This document shows positions 17,473 through 25,735 of a DNA stretch of 64,000 nt, one piece after another. The notes under the pieces are model-generated. The model saw only the letters and a list, made by a program, of their open reading frames with translations, was not told the DNA's origin and ran no database searches. The stretch spans positions 4,712,001-4,776,000 of the forward strand of contig NZ_CP126095.1 in NCBI RefSeq assembly GCF_030123105.1, read 5' to 3'. The position numbers were made by a program, and so were the translations under genes. The first letter of the stretch is position 1. The number at the start of each line of letters is the position of its first letter. The stretch comes from Paenibacillus sp. G2S3 (GTDB taxonomy: Bacteria; Bacillota; Bacilli; Paenibacillales; Paenibacillaceae).

Positions 17473-19098
17473 TCAGCTTAACTTATGGCCGGTTAACAAA
17501 TCTGTCTGTATCTCCAACTGGCGTTCGAGCGCAAGTCCTTCGCTGCCCCAAAATTCCTCAAGCTTCAGATAATATATGCGTTCATTCCTGAATGCTGGAA
17601 GATTGCGCCAAATCGCACTTTTGCTAATGCGTTTACGTGTTCTCGACATCCAGTCCTCTCGTCCTGATACAACCACAAACATATGGTCAGCCGCGTATAT
17701 TGGCAATTCAGACAGTGAGATGCATAGATGATCATTCCGCTCCAGAACATCTGACCTTACCTTTTCCGGTGGAGTTAACCCTAGCATTGGATACAGATTG
17801 TACACACCTCGGGCTGTATGATTCCAGATATAAATACCGTTATCTTGCCTGATCTCATACACCGCTACCGTTTCACTAGATTCAATTAGTGAGGACAAGC
17901 GCTGCTTAGCCAAATCTATTTTCAAATGATAGTGCCTTATCCATGCCTCTGCCCTTTCCTCTTCTCCCAGCAGTCTGCCGAATAAACGAATCTGTTCCAG
18001 GCGGTCTATTTTATCACAATCCACCGTAACTAGTGGACCCAACTTTTCCATGCATTTAAGCTGACGGGGGCTCAGATAGGTCGGTGCAATGACTAAATCG
18101 ATTTCCAGCCCAGACCAGTCCGCTTCCGCTGGACATCCCTGCAACTCAAACGATCGTACACCTGCCAGTTCCGGCTGCAAAAGCAATGAGTAGTTCATCA
18201 CATCTTTTTCAACCGCGACAGGCCGAATGCCCAGTGCCAGTAAATCCCCGAAAAACTGCAATGCTACTATCCGCTTCGGTTTGGGAAGCAAACGGAATTC
18301 TGTTGGAGTCATACTGGTCACTTGCTTGAATTTTCGGCTCAGATATAGTCCATCTGAATAGCCTACTTTTTGAGAAATTTCCTGTATTGTTGCTTGGCTG
18401 GACATCAAATATTTTTTCGCTTTATTCACTCTTAAATGTGTTACATATTCGGTAAAGCTCCAACCCGTCTGCTTGCGGAACCATACTGAGAAATAACGAG
18501 GATTGAAGCCCATCATTCGAGACATCATCTCCCGAGTAATCTCCCTTTGGAAGTTCTGATGGATATAAGATAGCATTCTGAAATATGAACTATCCGTAAT
18601 GTCTGCTTCGACATCAGCCTCTATGACCCATTGATGTAGCTGATGCAGCAAGGATTGAATTCTATTTGCCTGTGCTTCTAAATTATTGGCAGCAACGTCT
18701 TCCAATTCGCTGAATAAGCGAGCTATTTTATTCGTAATACGTATAGGTAAGACCCCATTGATCGGAAAAATTTCACGGCAAAGTCCATAAACCAATTCTT
18801 GCTCAGTGCTATTGCTCAGCCCATATATCTCATAGGAAATTGCTAGAGCTGAGATAGCGGTCTCTAATGGAGCATCAATTTGATAAGTCGTACCTGCATT
18901 TAGAAAAAGAATTGCACCGATTTTAAGAGCTACTGTCTCTCCTTCTATGGTTATTTGAACGATAGCTTCTATTGGTGTCAAAAAGAGTGGGGACTGGGCA
19001 ATCTGAGGAACACTGATGTGACCACCACCGCATTGGCGTCTCCTTACCTCTTTTAACAAATAAATTCTATGAATCGGGTTATGATTAGATAGCTTCAT
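17473..19098 (-). CDS. AraC regulator fused to a siderophore-binding domain (second Btr-like)
   Basis: A 541-residue regulator. The frame is open for 39 more codons, but that part lies within an inverted-repeat spacer; the ATG chosen has AAGGGAG at proper spacing. An N-terminal sensor region (to about residue 160) is followed by AraC helix-turn-helix motifs (TREMMSRMMGFNPRYFSVWFR and ISQKVGYSDGLYLSRKFK) and a C-terminal FecB-like domain from about residue 270 (PKRIVALQFFGDLLALGIRPVAV). The C-terminal part resembles the neighbouring lipoprotein gene at 16.3 kb, suggesting they recognise the same ligand. It follows the reductase gene of the fecCD cluster. Confidence 0.87.
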   Translation of the reverse strand: MKLSNHNPIHRIYLLKEVRRRQCGGGHISVPQIAQSPLFLTPIEAIVQITIEGETVALKIGAILFLNAGTTYQIDAPLETAISALAISYEIYGLSNSTEQELVYGLCREIFPINGVLPIRITNKIARLFSELEDVAANNLEAQANRIQSLLHQLHQWVIEADVEADITDSSYFRMLSYIHQNFQREITREMMSRMMGFNPRYFSVWFRKQTGWSFTEYVTHLRVNKAKKYLMSSQATIQEISQKVGYSDGLYLSRKFKQVTSMTPTEFRLLPKPKRIVALQFFGDLLALGIRPVAVEKDVMNYSLLLQPELAGVRSFELQGCPAEADWSGLEIDLVIAPTYLSPRQLKCMEKLGPLVTVDCDKIDRLEQIRLFGRLLGEEERAEAWIRHYHLKIDLAKQRLSSLIESSETVAVYEIRQDNGIYIWNHTARGVYNLYPMLGLTPPEKVRSDVLERNDHLCISLSELPIYAADHMFVVVSGREDWMSRTRKRISKSAIWRNLPAFRNERIYYLKLEEFWGSEGLALERQLEIQTDLLTGHKLS

Positions 19099-19120
19099 TC
19101 CTGCTCCCTTCCAGACTGCT

Positions 19121-19236
19121 AGGCTCAAAAAACCATAAAATATAAAGCAAGCGCATAAGGTTTCTCTCCGCTCGAAATGGATAAGATACCCTATACGCTT
19201 CATATAAAACTTCACATTTTATGGTTTGAAAAGCCT
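19121..19236. repeat. 116-bp nested inverted-repeat element
   Basis: Arms of 21 bases at each end begin AGGCT and end AACCATAAAAT; 12 bases (AAACCATAAAAT/ATTTTATGGTTT) pair perfectly. Inside, AAGCGTATAGG faces CCTTATGCGCTT as a second stem. It fills the spacer between the reductase stop and the second AraC regulator. It may be a large terminator or attenuator, or a small MITE-like remnant. Confidence 0.55.
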
Positions 19237-19242
19237 CTATCC

Positions 19243-20283
19243 TTAATGGTCGTCAACGACACCAAGTGCCTTATTCTTCTCCTTGAACCGTTCATTGTGG
19301 GAGGAAACATATGCAGCCTTAGGTGCAGAGGGGTCCATATACAGTTTAGCGCTATTCAGCGCAAGCACTGCATCAGTAAAGGTTCCAGCGATTAACCGGA
19401 CCTTACTGCTATAATCTACAAAGTCACCTGCTGCAAAAATACCCGGAAGATTCGTCTCCAGCTTTCCGCTCACATTCGCACACCACTCGCCCATATCAAT
19501 GCCCCATTCCCGTAACGGGCCAAAATCGCTTTTCAGGCCATGATTAACAATAACAGCATCTACCTCATACTGCTCACTCTCACCTGTTTCAATATGGCTA
19601 ATCGTAACCTGATCAATGGTCTCACCATTACTGCTGTGTAATTGGCTTACTGCGAAAGGCACGCGAACATTGACTGAGGATTCCTTCATACGCACAATAT
19701 TTTTCTCATGGCCGCCGAACTGTTCACGACGGTGTACAATTGTCACACTTGCCGCGATGGACTCCAGTTCATTCGCCCAATCCACAGCGGAGTCACCTCC
19801 ACCAGAGATCAGCACTCTTTTACCTCGGAAAGGCTCCAGCTCCTGAACTGTATAATGAAGATTCGTTACCTCATAACGGTCGGCTCCTTCAATCTCCAGC
19901 TTAGCCATTTGCAGAATCCCATAGCCAATGGCCAAGATGACCGTACGAGTCCAATGCTGCTCACCTGTAGCCGAGGTCAGCATATAAGTTCCATCTTCCA
20001 GACGCTCATGATGCGTTATCTGCTGCCCAAAAATAATCGTAGGATCAAACGTCCGTGCCTGCTGAGCAAGCTGATCTATCAATTGACGGCATAGTACGGG
20101 TGTTACCCCACCTACATCCCAGATCATTTTCTCAGGATATACGAGCATTCTTCCTCCAAGCTCATCCTTTGCTTCAATCAACTTCGTCTTGAGGTCTCTC
20201 ATTCCGCTATAAAAAGCTGTATACATCCCAGCAGGTCCGCCGCCAATAATCGTTACGTCGTATAATTCCAGTTGATTGTTCAT
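19243..20283 (-). CDS. Ferredoxin/flavodoxin-NADP+ reductase, type 2 (YumC/YcgT-like)
   Basis: A 346-residue flavoprotein of the thioredoxin-reductase fold. The FAD-binding GxGxxG motif is at residues 13-18 ([19 protein letters not shown]), the NADP-binding motif is [14 protein letters not shown], and [12 protein letters not shown] near the C-terminus holds the flavin. The redox CxxC of thioredoxin reductases is absent, as expected for type 2 ferredoxin-NADP reductases. It passes electrons from NADPH to ferredoxin or flavodoxin, or possibly directly to a ferric siderophore. Family knowledge: YcgT of Bacillus subtilis is Fur-regulated. As last gene of the fecC-fecD-ABC cluster it is a good candidate for reductive iron release. 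Confidence 0.88.
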   Translation of the reverse strand: MNNQLELYDVTIIGGGPAGMYTAFYSGMRDLKTKLIEAKDELGGRMLVYPEKMIWDVGGVTPVLCRQLIDQLAQQARTFDPTIIFGQQITHHERLEDGTYMLTSATGEQHWTRTVILAIGYGILQMAKLEIEGADRYEVTNLHYTVQELEPFRGKRVLISGGGDSAVDWANELESIAASVTIVHRREQFGGHEKNIVRMKESSVNVRVPFAVSQLHSSNGETIDQVTISHIETGESEQYEVDAVIVNHGLKSDFGPLREWGIDMGEWCANVSGKLETNLPGIFAAGDFVDYSSKVRLIAGTFTDAVLALNSAKLYMDPSAPKAAYVSSHNERFKEKNKALGVVDDH

Positions 20284-20325
20284 TATGTCCCTCCAAAAGT
20301 ATATTCTACTGATGTCCTGAGCTGC

Positions 20326-22041
20326 TTACGCCCCAAACTGCGCCTCATGTAATCGGCTGTAAATTCCGGTAGTCTGTAACAATTCTTCATGTCTGCCTTG
20401 TTCTGCGATACCGCCTTCCGCAACGACAACGATACGGTCGGCATTCTTGATCGTTGCCAATCGATGAGCAATAACAAGCGTCGTACGACCTTGTGACAAC
20501 TCCGCGAGCGCCTCCTGAATAGCGGACTCTGTCTCGGTATCCAGCGCCGATGTGGCTTCGTCTAGAATGAGAATCGTTGGATTCTTCAGGAACATCCGAG
20601 CAATGGACAGCCGCTGCTTCTGACCTCCAGAGAGCTTAACGCCCCGCTCCCCGATCATAGTGTCCAGCCCAGCAGGCTGGGATTTGATCAGCTCTTCCAG
20701 TTGAGCGCGCCGTGCTGCCTCCCATATTTCTTCATCAGAGGCTCCCAACCGCCCGTAAGCGATGTTCTCACGAATAGTTCCGTCAAATAGAAATACATCT
20801 TGTTGTACAATCCCAATATGGGAACGAAGAGATTCAAGTTTCATGGAACGAATATCAATTCCATCAATGCTAATGTTACCCTCACTTACATCATAGAAGC
20901 GAGGTAGTAGACTGCAAAGCGTTGTCTTACCCGCACCAGATGGACCGACCAGAGCAACGGTCTCTCCTGCTTGAATCGATAGATTCACATTTTGGAGTAC
21001 GTTTTCTTTATCGCTGTAGGCGAAAGCCACATCATGGAAAGTTATATTCCCCTTAAGATCATGAACTGTCTTAGCGTCTATCGCATCATCAACATCAGGC
21101 TCCGTCTCCAGCAGTTCGAGATAACGTTTGAAACCTGCAATACCTTTGGGATACGTCTCAATGACCGAATTAATCTGTTGCAATGGTCCTAAAAATACAT
21201 TGGACAACATCACAAAAGCAATAAATTCACCATAGGTCATTTGCTTCTGGATTACAAAATATGTTCCACATACGAGAACGAATAACGAGACCAGTTTCAT
21301 GAGAACAAAGCTAAAGGATGAATTCCAAGCCATAATTCGATAGGTCATCAGCTTCGTTATACGGAAGCGTTCGTTATTGACCGCAAAGCGTGAAATTTCA
21401 TGATTCTCATTAGCAAAAGCTTGCACAACGCGGATTCCGCTCACATTGTTCTCTACCCGTGCGTTATAGTCGGCAATGTCCGTGAACATGATGTGAAAGG
21501 CTTTAGACATTTTTCGGCTGAAGTACATGGATAAATAAATCATAAGCGGAACGATAACAAACGTCAGAATAGCTAATTGCCAATTAATACTGAGCATAAT
21601 TCCGAATACACCGAGCAGCGTCATTACTGCGATAAAGAGATCTTCCGGTCCATGGTGGGCAATCTCACCGATGTCCATTAGATCATTTGTCATCCGGGAT
21701 ACTAAATGACCAGTCTTGTTATTATCAAAGAAATTAAAAGACAGCTTCTGAACTCGGTCAAACAGCTTCTTTCTCATATCCGATTCGATATTAATCCCCA
21801 GCTTATGCCCCCAGTAAGTAACAACAAAATGCATAAAGGCGCTGACAATATATATCCCCAGCAAGCCGAGACAGGAATAGAGTATCCACGCCCAATTTCC
21901 GCTTGGCAGCAAATCATCCACTACCCGGTTAACGGCCAGTGGAAAGACTAATTCCAGCAGAGCAGCTGCAATCGCACAGGAGAAGTCAAGAATAAATAAT
22001 CCCTTATAGGGCCTATAATAAGCAAAAAAACGACGCAACAT
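20326..22041 (-). CDS. Exporter-type ABC protein (TMD-NBD) in a siderophore operon
   Basis: A 571-residue half-transporter. Six transmembrane segments (residues 1-320) precede an ATP-binding domain with Walker A GPSGAGKTT, signature LSGGQKQRLS, Walker B ILILDEATSALD and the switch His in VIAHRLAT; all catalytic residues are intact, so it can work as a homodimer. I prefer the ATG at MLRRFF; an ATG 33 bases upstream has a ribosome site with no spacer. It sits between the FecCD permeases and the flavin reductase, 42 bases from the first. It might export a siderophore or its breakdown product, or act like the exporter-fold importers IrtAB/YbtPQ. It is not the FecE-type ATPase the FecCD pair needs. 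Confidence 0.87.
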   Translation of the reverse strand: MLRRFFAYYRPYKGLFILDFSCAIAAALLELVFPLAVNRVVDDLLPSGNWAWILYSCLGLLGIYIVSAFMHFVVTYWGHKLGINIESDMRKKLFDRVQKLSFNFFDNNKTGHLVSRMTNDLMDIGEIAHHGPEDLFIAVMTLLGVFGIMLSINWQLAILTFVIVPLMIYLSMYFSRKMSKAFHIMFTDIADYNARVENNVSGIRVVQAFANENHEISRFAVNNERFRITKLMTYRIMAWNSSFSFVLMKLVSLFVLVCGTYFVIQKQMTYGEFIAFVMLSNVFLGPLQQINSVIETYPKGIAGFKRYLELLETEPDVDDAIDAKTVHDLKGNITFHDVAFAYSDKENVLQNVNLSIQAGETVALVGPSGAGKTTLCSLLPRFYDVSEGNISIDGIDIRSMKLESLRSHIGIVQQDVFLFDGTIRENIAYGRLGASDEEIWEAARRAQLEELIKSQPAGLDTMIGERGVKLSGGQKQRLSIARMFLKNPTILILDEATSALDTETESAIQEALAELSQGRTTLVIAHRLATIKNADRIVVVAEGGIAEQGRHEELLQTTGIYSRLHEAQFGA

Positions 22042-22083
22042 AGTAAAATTCCGCTCCTTCCAGCGAGAGACCATCCTCTTTCA

Positions 22084-23118
22084 TCAAGATTTAGTACGGG
22101 CTAGCAAATATAAAAAGTATGGCGCTCCAATTACAGCCACAACGATACCCGTAGGGATCTCAGATGGCTGAAGAATCCAGCGCCCGATAGTATCCGCTGT
22201 AATGACTAGCAGAGCTCCGAGCAGCGCAGAGGTGGGCAGCATGAGCTGATGTTTCGGCCCAACTAATCGTCTTGCCAAATGGGGTCCGACCAATCCCACA
22301 AAACCAATGCCACCGCTGACTGCGACACTTGCCGCAGCTAACCCTACCGCAGCCGCAAGAAGTCGAAATTGTTCCTTAGTTACTGCGGCACCAAGTCCCA
22401 CTGCGGTCTGCTCCCCTAGATTCAGTACATTCATCACCCTTGCTTTATAGATGATATAAGGCACCAGAATTACGATCCACGGCAGCAGAGAAAGTACAAA
22501 CTTCCAGCTTGTTCCCCAAATGCTTCCCGCAAGCCAAGTAGCTACAAACTGATATTTTTCAGGATCGAGGCGAAGGGTTAGCACGATCATAGCTGCACTC
22601 ATCCCAGCTGCTACAGCTACACCAGTCAGCAGCAGACGCATAGGCGATATTCCTTGATGGCGCTTATAAGCTAGCGCATAGATCAAGGCAGCGGTAGCTC
22701 CCGCACCAACGAATGCTACCATTGGCAGCAGATACACTGGGGCCGCGGTTGCCGTCGGGTAAAAAGAAATTAACAGCATAACCATGATTCCTGCGCCAGC
22801 ATTAATCCCTAGAATACCAGGGTCCGCCAAAGCATTACGAAAGACACCTTGCATTACTGCTCCGGACACAGCTAGACCTGCACCAATCAGAACGGAGATC
22901 ACAATACGAGGCAGACGAAATTGAAACAATATTAATTCCTGCTTATCAGTGCCTCTACCGAACAATGTATTAATCAGCTCCATAGGAGTCAAACGTATGT
23001 AACCGGTATTCATACTAATAATAAAAGCAATAACAATCAGTACAGCCAACGAAATCATTATCATTAAGCCACGTTTGTTTTTGGCGGCTTCGAAGGAACC
23101 GAATGTAGTCTTTTCCAT
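22084..23118 (-). CDS. FecCD-family siderophore permease subunit
   Basis: A 344-residue integral membrane protein with about ten transmembrane segments and the family motifs FRLPRIVISVLIGAGLAVSGAVMQGVFRNALADPGILGINAGAG and GGIGFVGLVGPHLARRLVGP (given in the family as one conserved block and the coupling loop before it). It should pair with the preceding gene product to form the membrane channel of a ferri-siderophore importer. Only 2 bases separate it from the upstream permease gene. Confidence 0.92.
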   Translation of the reverse strand: MEKTTFGSFEAAKNKRGLMIMISLAVLIVIAFIISMNTGYIRLTPMELINTLFGRGTDKQELILFQFRLPRIVISVLIGAGLAVSGAVMQGVFRNALADPGILGINAGAGIMVMLLISFYPTATAAPVYLLPMVAFVGAGATAALIYALAYKRHQGISPMRLLLTGVAVAAGMSAAMIVLTLRLDPEKYQFVATWLAGSIWGTSWKFVLSLLPWIVILVPYIIYKARVMNVLNLGEQTAVGLGAAVTKEQFRLLAAAVGLAAASVAVSGGIGFVGLVGPHLARRLVGPKHQLMLPTSALLGALLVITADTIGRWILQPSEIPTGIVVAVIGAPYFLYLLARTKS

Positions 23119-23120
23119 CG

Positions 23121-24179
23121 TTACAGCTCCCTCCTTTCTTTACGTGCAAGATAAAGGAAGAAAGGCACACCGATCAGTGCAATAATAGCGCCAAGTGGCG
23201 TTTCATTAGGTGGATTAATCATCCGCGCAGTTAAATCTGCAAATACAGCTAGGAGACTGCCAAGAATCGCTGAACAAGGAATGATCCATCTGTAATCGAC
23301 ACCCACAAAAAATCGTGTCAAATGCGGAATAATAAGTCCAATGAAACCAACTGCACCAACTACGGCGACTGATGATCCGGCCAAAACCAATACGATTAAT
23401 GCGCCTGCCAACTTCACAAGCCCGGTACGCTGACCTAGACCTTTCGCAACATCGTCACCTAAACTGAGCATCGTAATCGATCGAGAAATTACCATTGCAC
23501 CAATTAAAGCAGCCCCTATCCAAGGGAACATAATTTTGAGTTGAACCCATTTCGTGCCAGCCACGCCTCCGGCGTACCAGAAAGCCAAATCTTGACCGAT
23601 GTGAAAATATAAAGCCACCCCTTCACTCAATGCCGACAAAAGTGCACTAAATGCTGCACCCGCCAACACCAAACGCGCAGGAGTTAATCCTCCCTTGGCA
23701 AGCGATCCAATTCCATATACGACACCCGCACCTACGCCGGCACCCACAAAAGAATATAGAATCAAATACATAAACGATAAATTTGGAAAAAAAGCAAAAC
23801 ACAGCGCGAGCGCAAATCCTGCGCCTGAGTTGATCCCCATCAGACCTGAATCTGCCAATGGATTTCGCGTCATCCCCTGCATAATAGCGCCTGCAACTGC
23901 AAAGCTGGCCCCTATCATTGCCCCTCCAAGTACACGAGGTAATCTTAATTCTCTAATAATCTGATGATCCATGATTTCCGGATCAAAGTGAAACACAGCT
24001 GACCACACCACAGACAGCTTAATATCTGCTGCACCGAAGGAGACGGAAACAGCAATTCCTAATAATAATAGCGCCAGACCGCCAACCAAGATTAATGTTG
24101 CCGCCCAAGGACGTGAACGAAATTCTCGTTTAACTACTCCTTTATCGGCTCCTATCCTGGTAGTTATCTGTTGATTCAT
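23121..24179 (-). CDS. FecCD-family siderophore permease subunit
   Basis: A 352-residue integral membrane protein, first gene of the cluster. The frame includes a GTG three codons earlier, but AGGGTGG overlapping that GTG is the ribosome site of the ATG chosen. Motifs: LRLPRVLGGAMIGASFAVAGAIM, GLMGINSGAGFALAL and the coupling region GAVGFIGLIIPHLTRFFVG. It is expected to form a heterodimer with the next gene product. The gene is divergent from a siderophore-binding lipoprotein and both promoters carry Fur sites. No ATPase gene follows, so a shared YusV-type ATPase elsewhere is presumably required. Confidence 0.92.
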   Translation of the reverse strand: MNQQITTRIGADKGVVKREFRSRPWAATLILVGGLALLLLGIAVSVSFGAADIKLSVVWSAVFHFDPEIMDHQIIRELRLPRVLGGAMIGASFAVAGAIMQGMTRNPLADSGLMGINSGAGFALALCFAFFPNLSFMYLILYSFVGAGVGAGVVYGIGSLAKGGLTPARLVLAGAAFSALLSALSEGVALYFHIGQDLAFWYAGGVAGTKWVQLKIMFPWIGAALIGAMVISRSITMLSLGDDVAKGLGQRTGLVKLAGALIVLVLAGSSVAVVGAVGFIGLIIPHLTRFFVGVDYRWIIPCSAILGSLLAVFADLTARMINPPNETPLGAIIALIGVPFFLYLARKERREL

Positions 24180-24204
24180 GAATGCCACCCTATTTCCGTG
24201 AAAT

Positions 24205-24256
24205 TGATTCTCATTATCATTAGACTATTGTAGATTACATTTCCTAGGTTTGGCAA
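24205..24256 (-). promoter_or_regulatory. Promoter and Fur box of the fecCD cluster
   Basis: On the minus strand TTGCCA (24251-24256) and TACAAT (24227-24232) are 18 bases apart. A Fur-like site TGATTCTCATTATCA (24205-24219, plus-strand reading) lies just downstream of the -10, over the probable start of transcription. Confidence 0.72.
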
Positions 24257-24292
24257 TAGATAGATTTATTTGTTGCTATTTAATTTATTGCA

Positions 24293-24354
24293 TTGACAGC
24301 TATTCTAGGATTTGATACAGTTCAAATTGAAATTAATGATGATAATGATTCTCA
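24293..24354 (+). promoter_or_regulatory. Promoter and Fur box of the third siderophore-binding lipoprotein
   Basis: A perfect TTGACA at 24293 and TACAGT at 24316 are 17 bases apart. A Fur site starts at 24340 (TGATAATGATTCTCA) and continues into an overlapping ATTATTATCA, suggesting room for two Fur dimers. Confidence 0.78.
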
Positions 24355-24392
24355 TTATTATCAGTTGGTACATATATATAGGGAGGTTCACC

Positions 24393-25400
24393 ATGTTAAA
24401 AAGAAAGACCCTTTTCCCCATCTTGGCACTCATAATGTTATTGTCTGTATTTGTGACAGCTTGCGGGGGAAACAACAATGCTTCATCTAATACACCATCA
24501 GCTACAACCGAAGCAACAACCGCCCTGAGTGCAGAACCAACGGCTGCTCCTGATGCTTCCAGTGCTGAAATGCGCAGCTATGAAACTACTAAAGGCACTG
24601 TGCAGATCCCAGTTAAACCTCAGCGTATCGTTACTGATTATTATGGCGGAGAATTGCTTTCCGTTGGAGCTAACGTTATAGGTGTTGAACCTAGTACTTT
24701 TGACAACCCTTTCTTAAAAGATTTGCTCAAAAACACACAAGATGTTGGTGCTCCAGTCAACGCTGAAAAAGCACTAGAACTTGCACCAGATCTAATTGTA
24801 GTTATGTACGATGACAACTATGATGCTTTATCCAAAATTGCACCAACCATTCATATCCCATACGGAACTGCTACGAACATCTACGAAACCGTAAAATTGT
24901 TCGGAGATATTGTAGGAGCACCAGATAAAGCTGAACAATTCATTGCTGACTTTGAGAAAAAGGCTGCTGAAGGCCGCGAAAAGCTTAAAGGTGTCGTGAA
25001 TGAAAATGATACATTCGGAATTTATGAGCTGACTGACAAAGGTGAGCTTTGGACCTTCGGCAACAATGCGGGCCGTGGTGGACAAGCCCTTTATAATGCA
25101 CTTAAGCTGAAAATGCCTACTAAGAACAGCAACGATAACCAAACATTGCAGCTGTCCATGGAACTATTACCAGAATATGCAGCTGACTACATGTTCCTAA
25201 CTACTTATGACCCTGATAAAAAAGGGGATAAGCTGAAGGAGCTGAAGGAATCACCCGTTTGGAACGGACTTGCTGCTGCGAAGAACGACCATCTGTTCTA
25301 CAACGATTTTGATACTTTCTACCGCTATGATCCTATTGCCATTACCGCGCAAATCGATTTGTTCGTAGATATGATTCTTGAGCGTAACGGTAAGAAATAA
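24393..25400 (+). CDS. Ferri-siderophore-binding lipoprotein
   Basis: A 335-residue lipoprotein. GGGAGG lies six bases before the ATG; the longer frame begins inside the promoter and is not used. Signal peptide with lipobox FVTACGG, a Ser/Ala/Thr-rich linker, then GTVQIPVKPQRIVTDYYGGELLSVGANVIGV and NNAGRGGQALYNALKLKMP, typical of FecB-type proteins. It is divergent from the FecCD permease genes and is their most likely partner. A terminator follows, so it is transcribed alone. Confidence 0.92.
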   Translation: MLKRKTLFPILALIMLLSVFVTACGGNNNASSNTPSATTEATTALSAEPTAAPDASSAEMRSYETTKGTVQIPVKPQRIVTDYYGGELLSVGANVIGVEPSTFDNPFLKDLLKNTQDVGAPVNAEKALELAPDLIVVMYDDNYDALSKIAPTIHIPYGTATNIYETVKLFGDIVGAPDKAEQFIADFEKKAAEGREKLKGVVNENDTFGIYELTDKGELWTFGNNAGRGGQALYNALKLKMPTKNSNDNQTLQLSMELLPEYAADYMFLTTYDPDKKGDKLKELKESPVWNGLAAAKNDHLFYNDFDTFYRYDPIAITAQIDLFVDMILERNGKK

Positions 25401-25418
25401 GAATAGACACCTAAAGAA

Positions 25419-25458
25419 ACACCCCACTTATTAGGCATCGCCTAAAGTGGGGTGTTTT
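25419..25458 (+). terminator. Terminator of the third siderophore-binding lipoprotein gene
   Basis: ACACCCCACTT pairs with AAGTGGGGTGT, with an inner TAGGC/GCCTA stem, followed by TTTTGTT. Confidence 0.85.
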
Positions 25459-25495
25459 GTTATGAACAAGAAGTTAAGCTCATGTTCCCTCTGTG

Positions 25496-25717
25496 TCATC
25501 TAGTATACTGATCATAGTCACTCGTATTATTTAATTTTTTGTACATATACTCATCATTCTTAAGCTTGTAGAGCTGCCCCATACCCGCAAAGACGAAAAA
25601 CAGAACCAAAATCAATAAATACGCATAGGTGAATTCACCAATATAAAAGCATGTGACAATAGCAACTAGGGTCAAGATCATCAATGCCACTGTAATTCTG
25701 GATAAAATCTTCTTCAA
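25496..25717 (-). CDS. Small two-helix membrane protein
   Basis: A 73-residue protein with two predicted transmembrane segments (residues 5-25 and 30-48) and a charged, Tyr-rich tail. I do not recognise a named family. It lies 18 bases after the stop of the BceB-like permease and ends the operon, so it may be an accessory of that transporter. A ribosome site (AGGGGGA) precedes the start. Confidence 0.65.
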   Translation of the reverse strand: MKKILSRITVALMILTLVAIVTCFYIGEFTYAYLLILVLFFVFAGMGQLYKLKNDEYMYKKLNNTSDYDQYTR

Positions 25718-25735
25718 TCGGACTCCCCCTACGTT

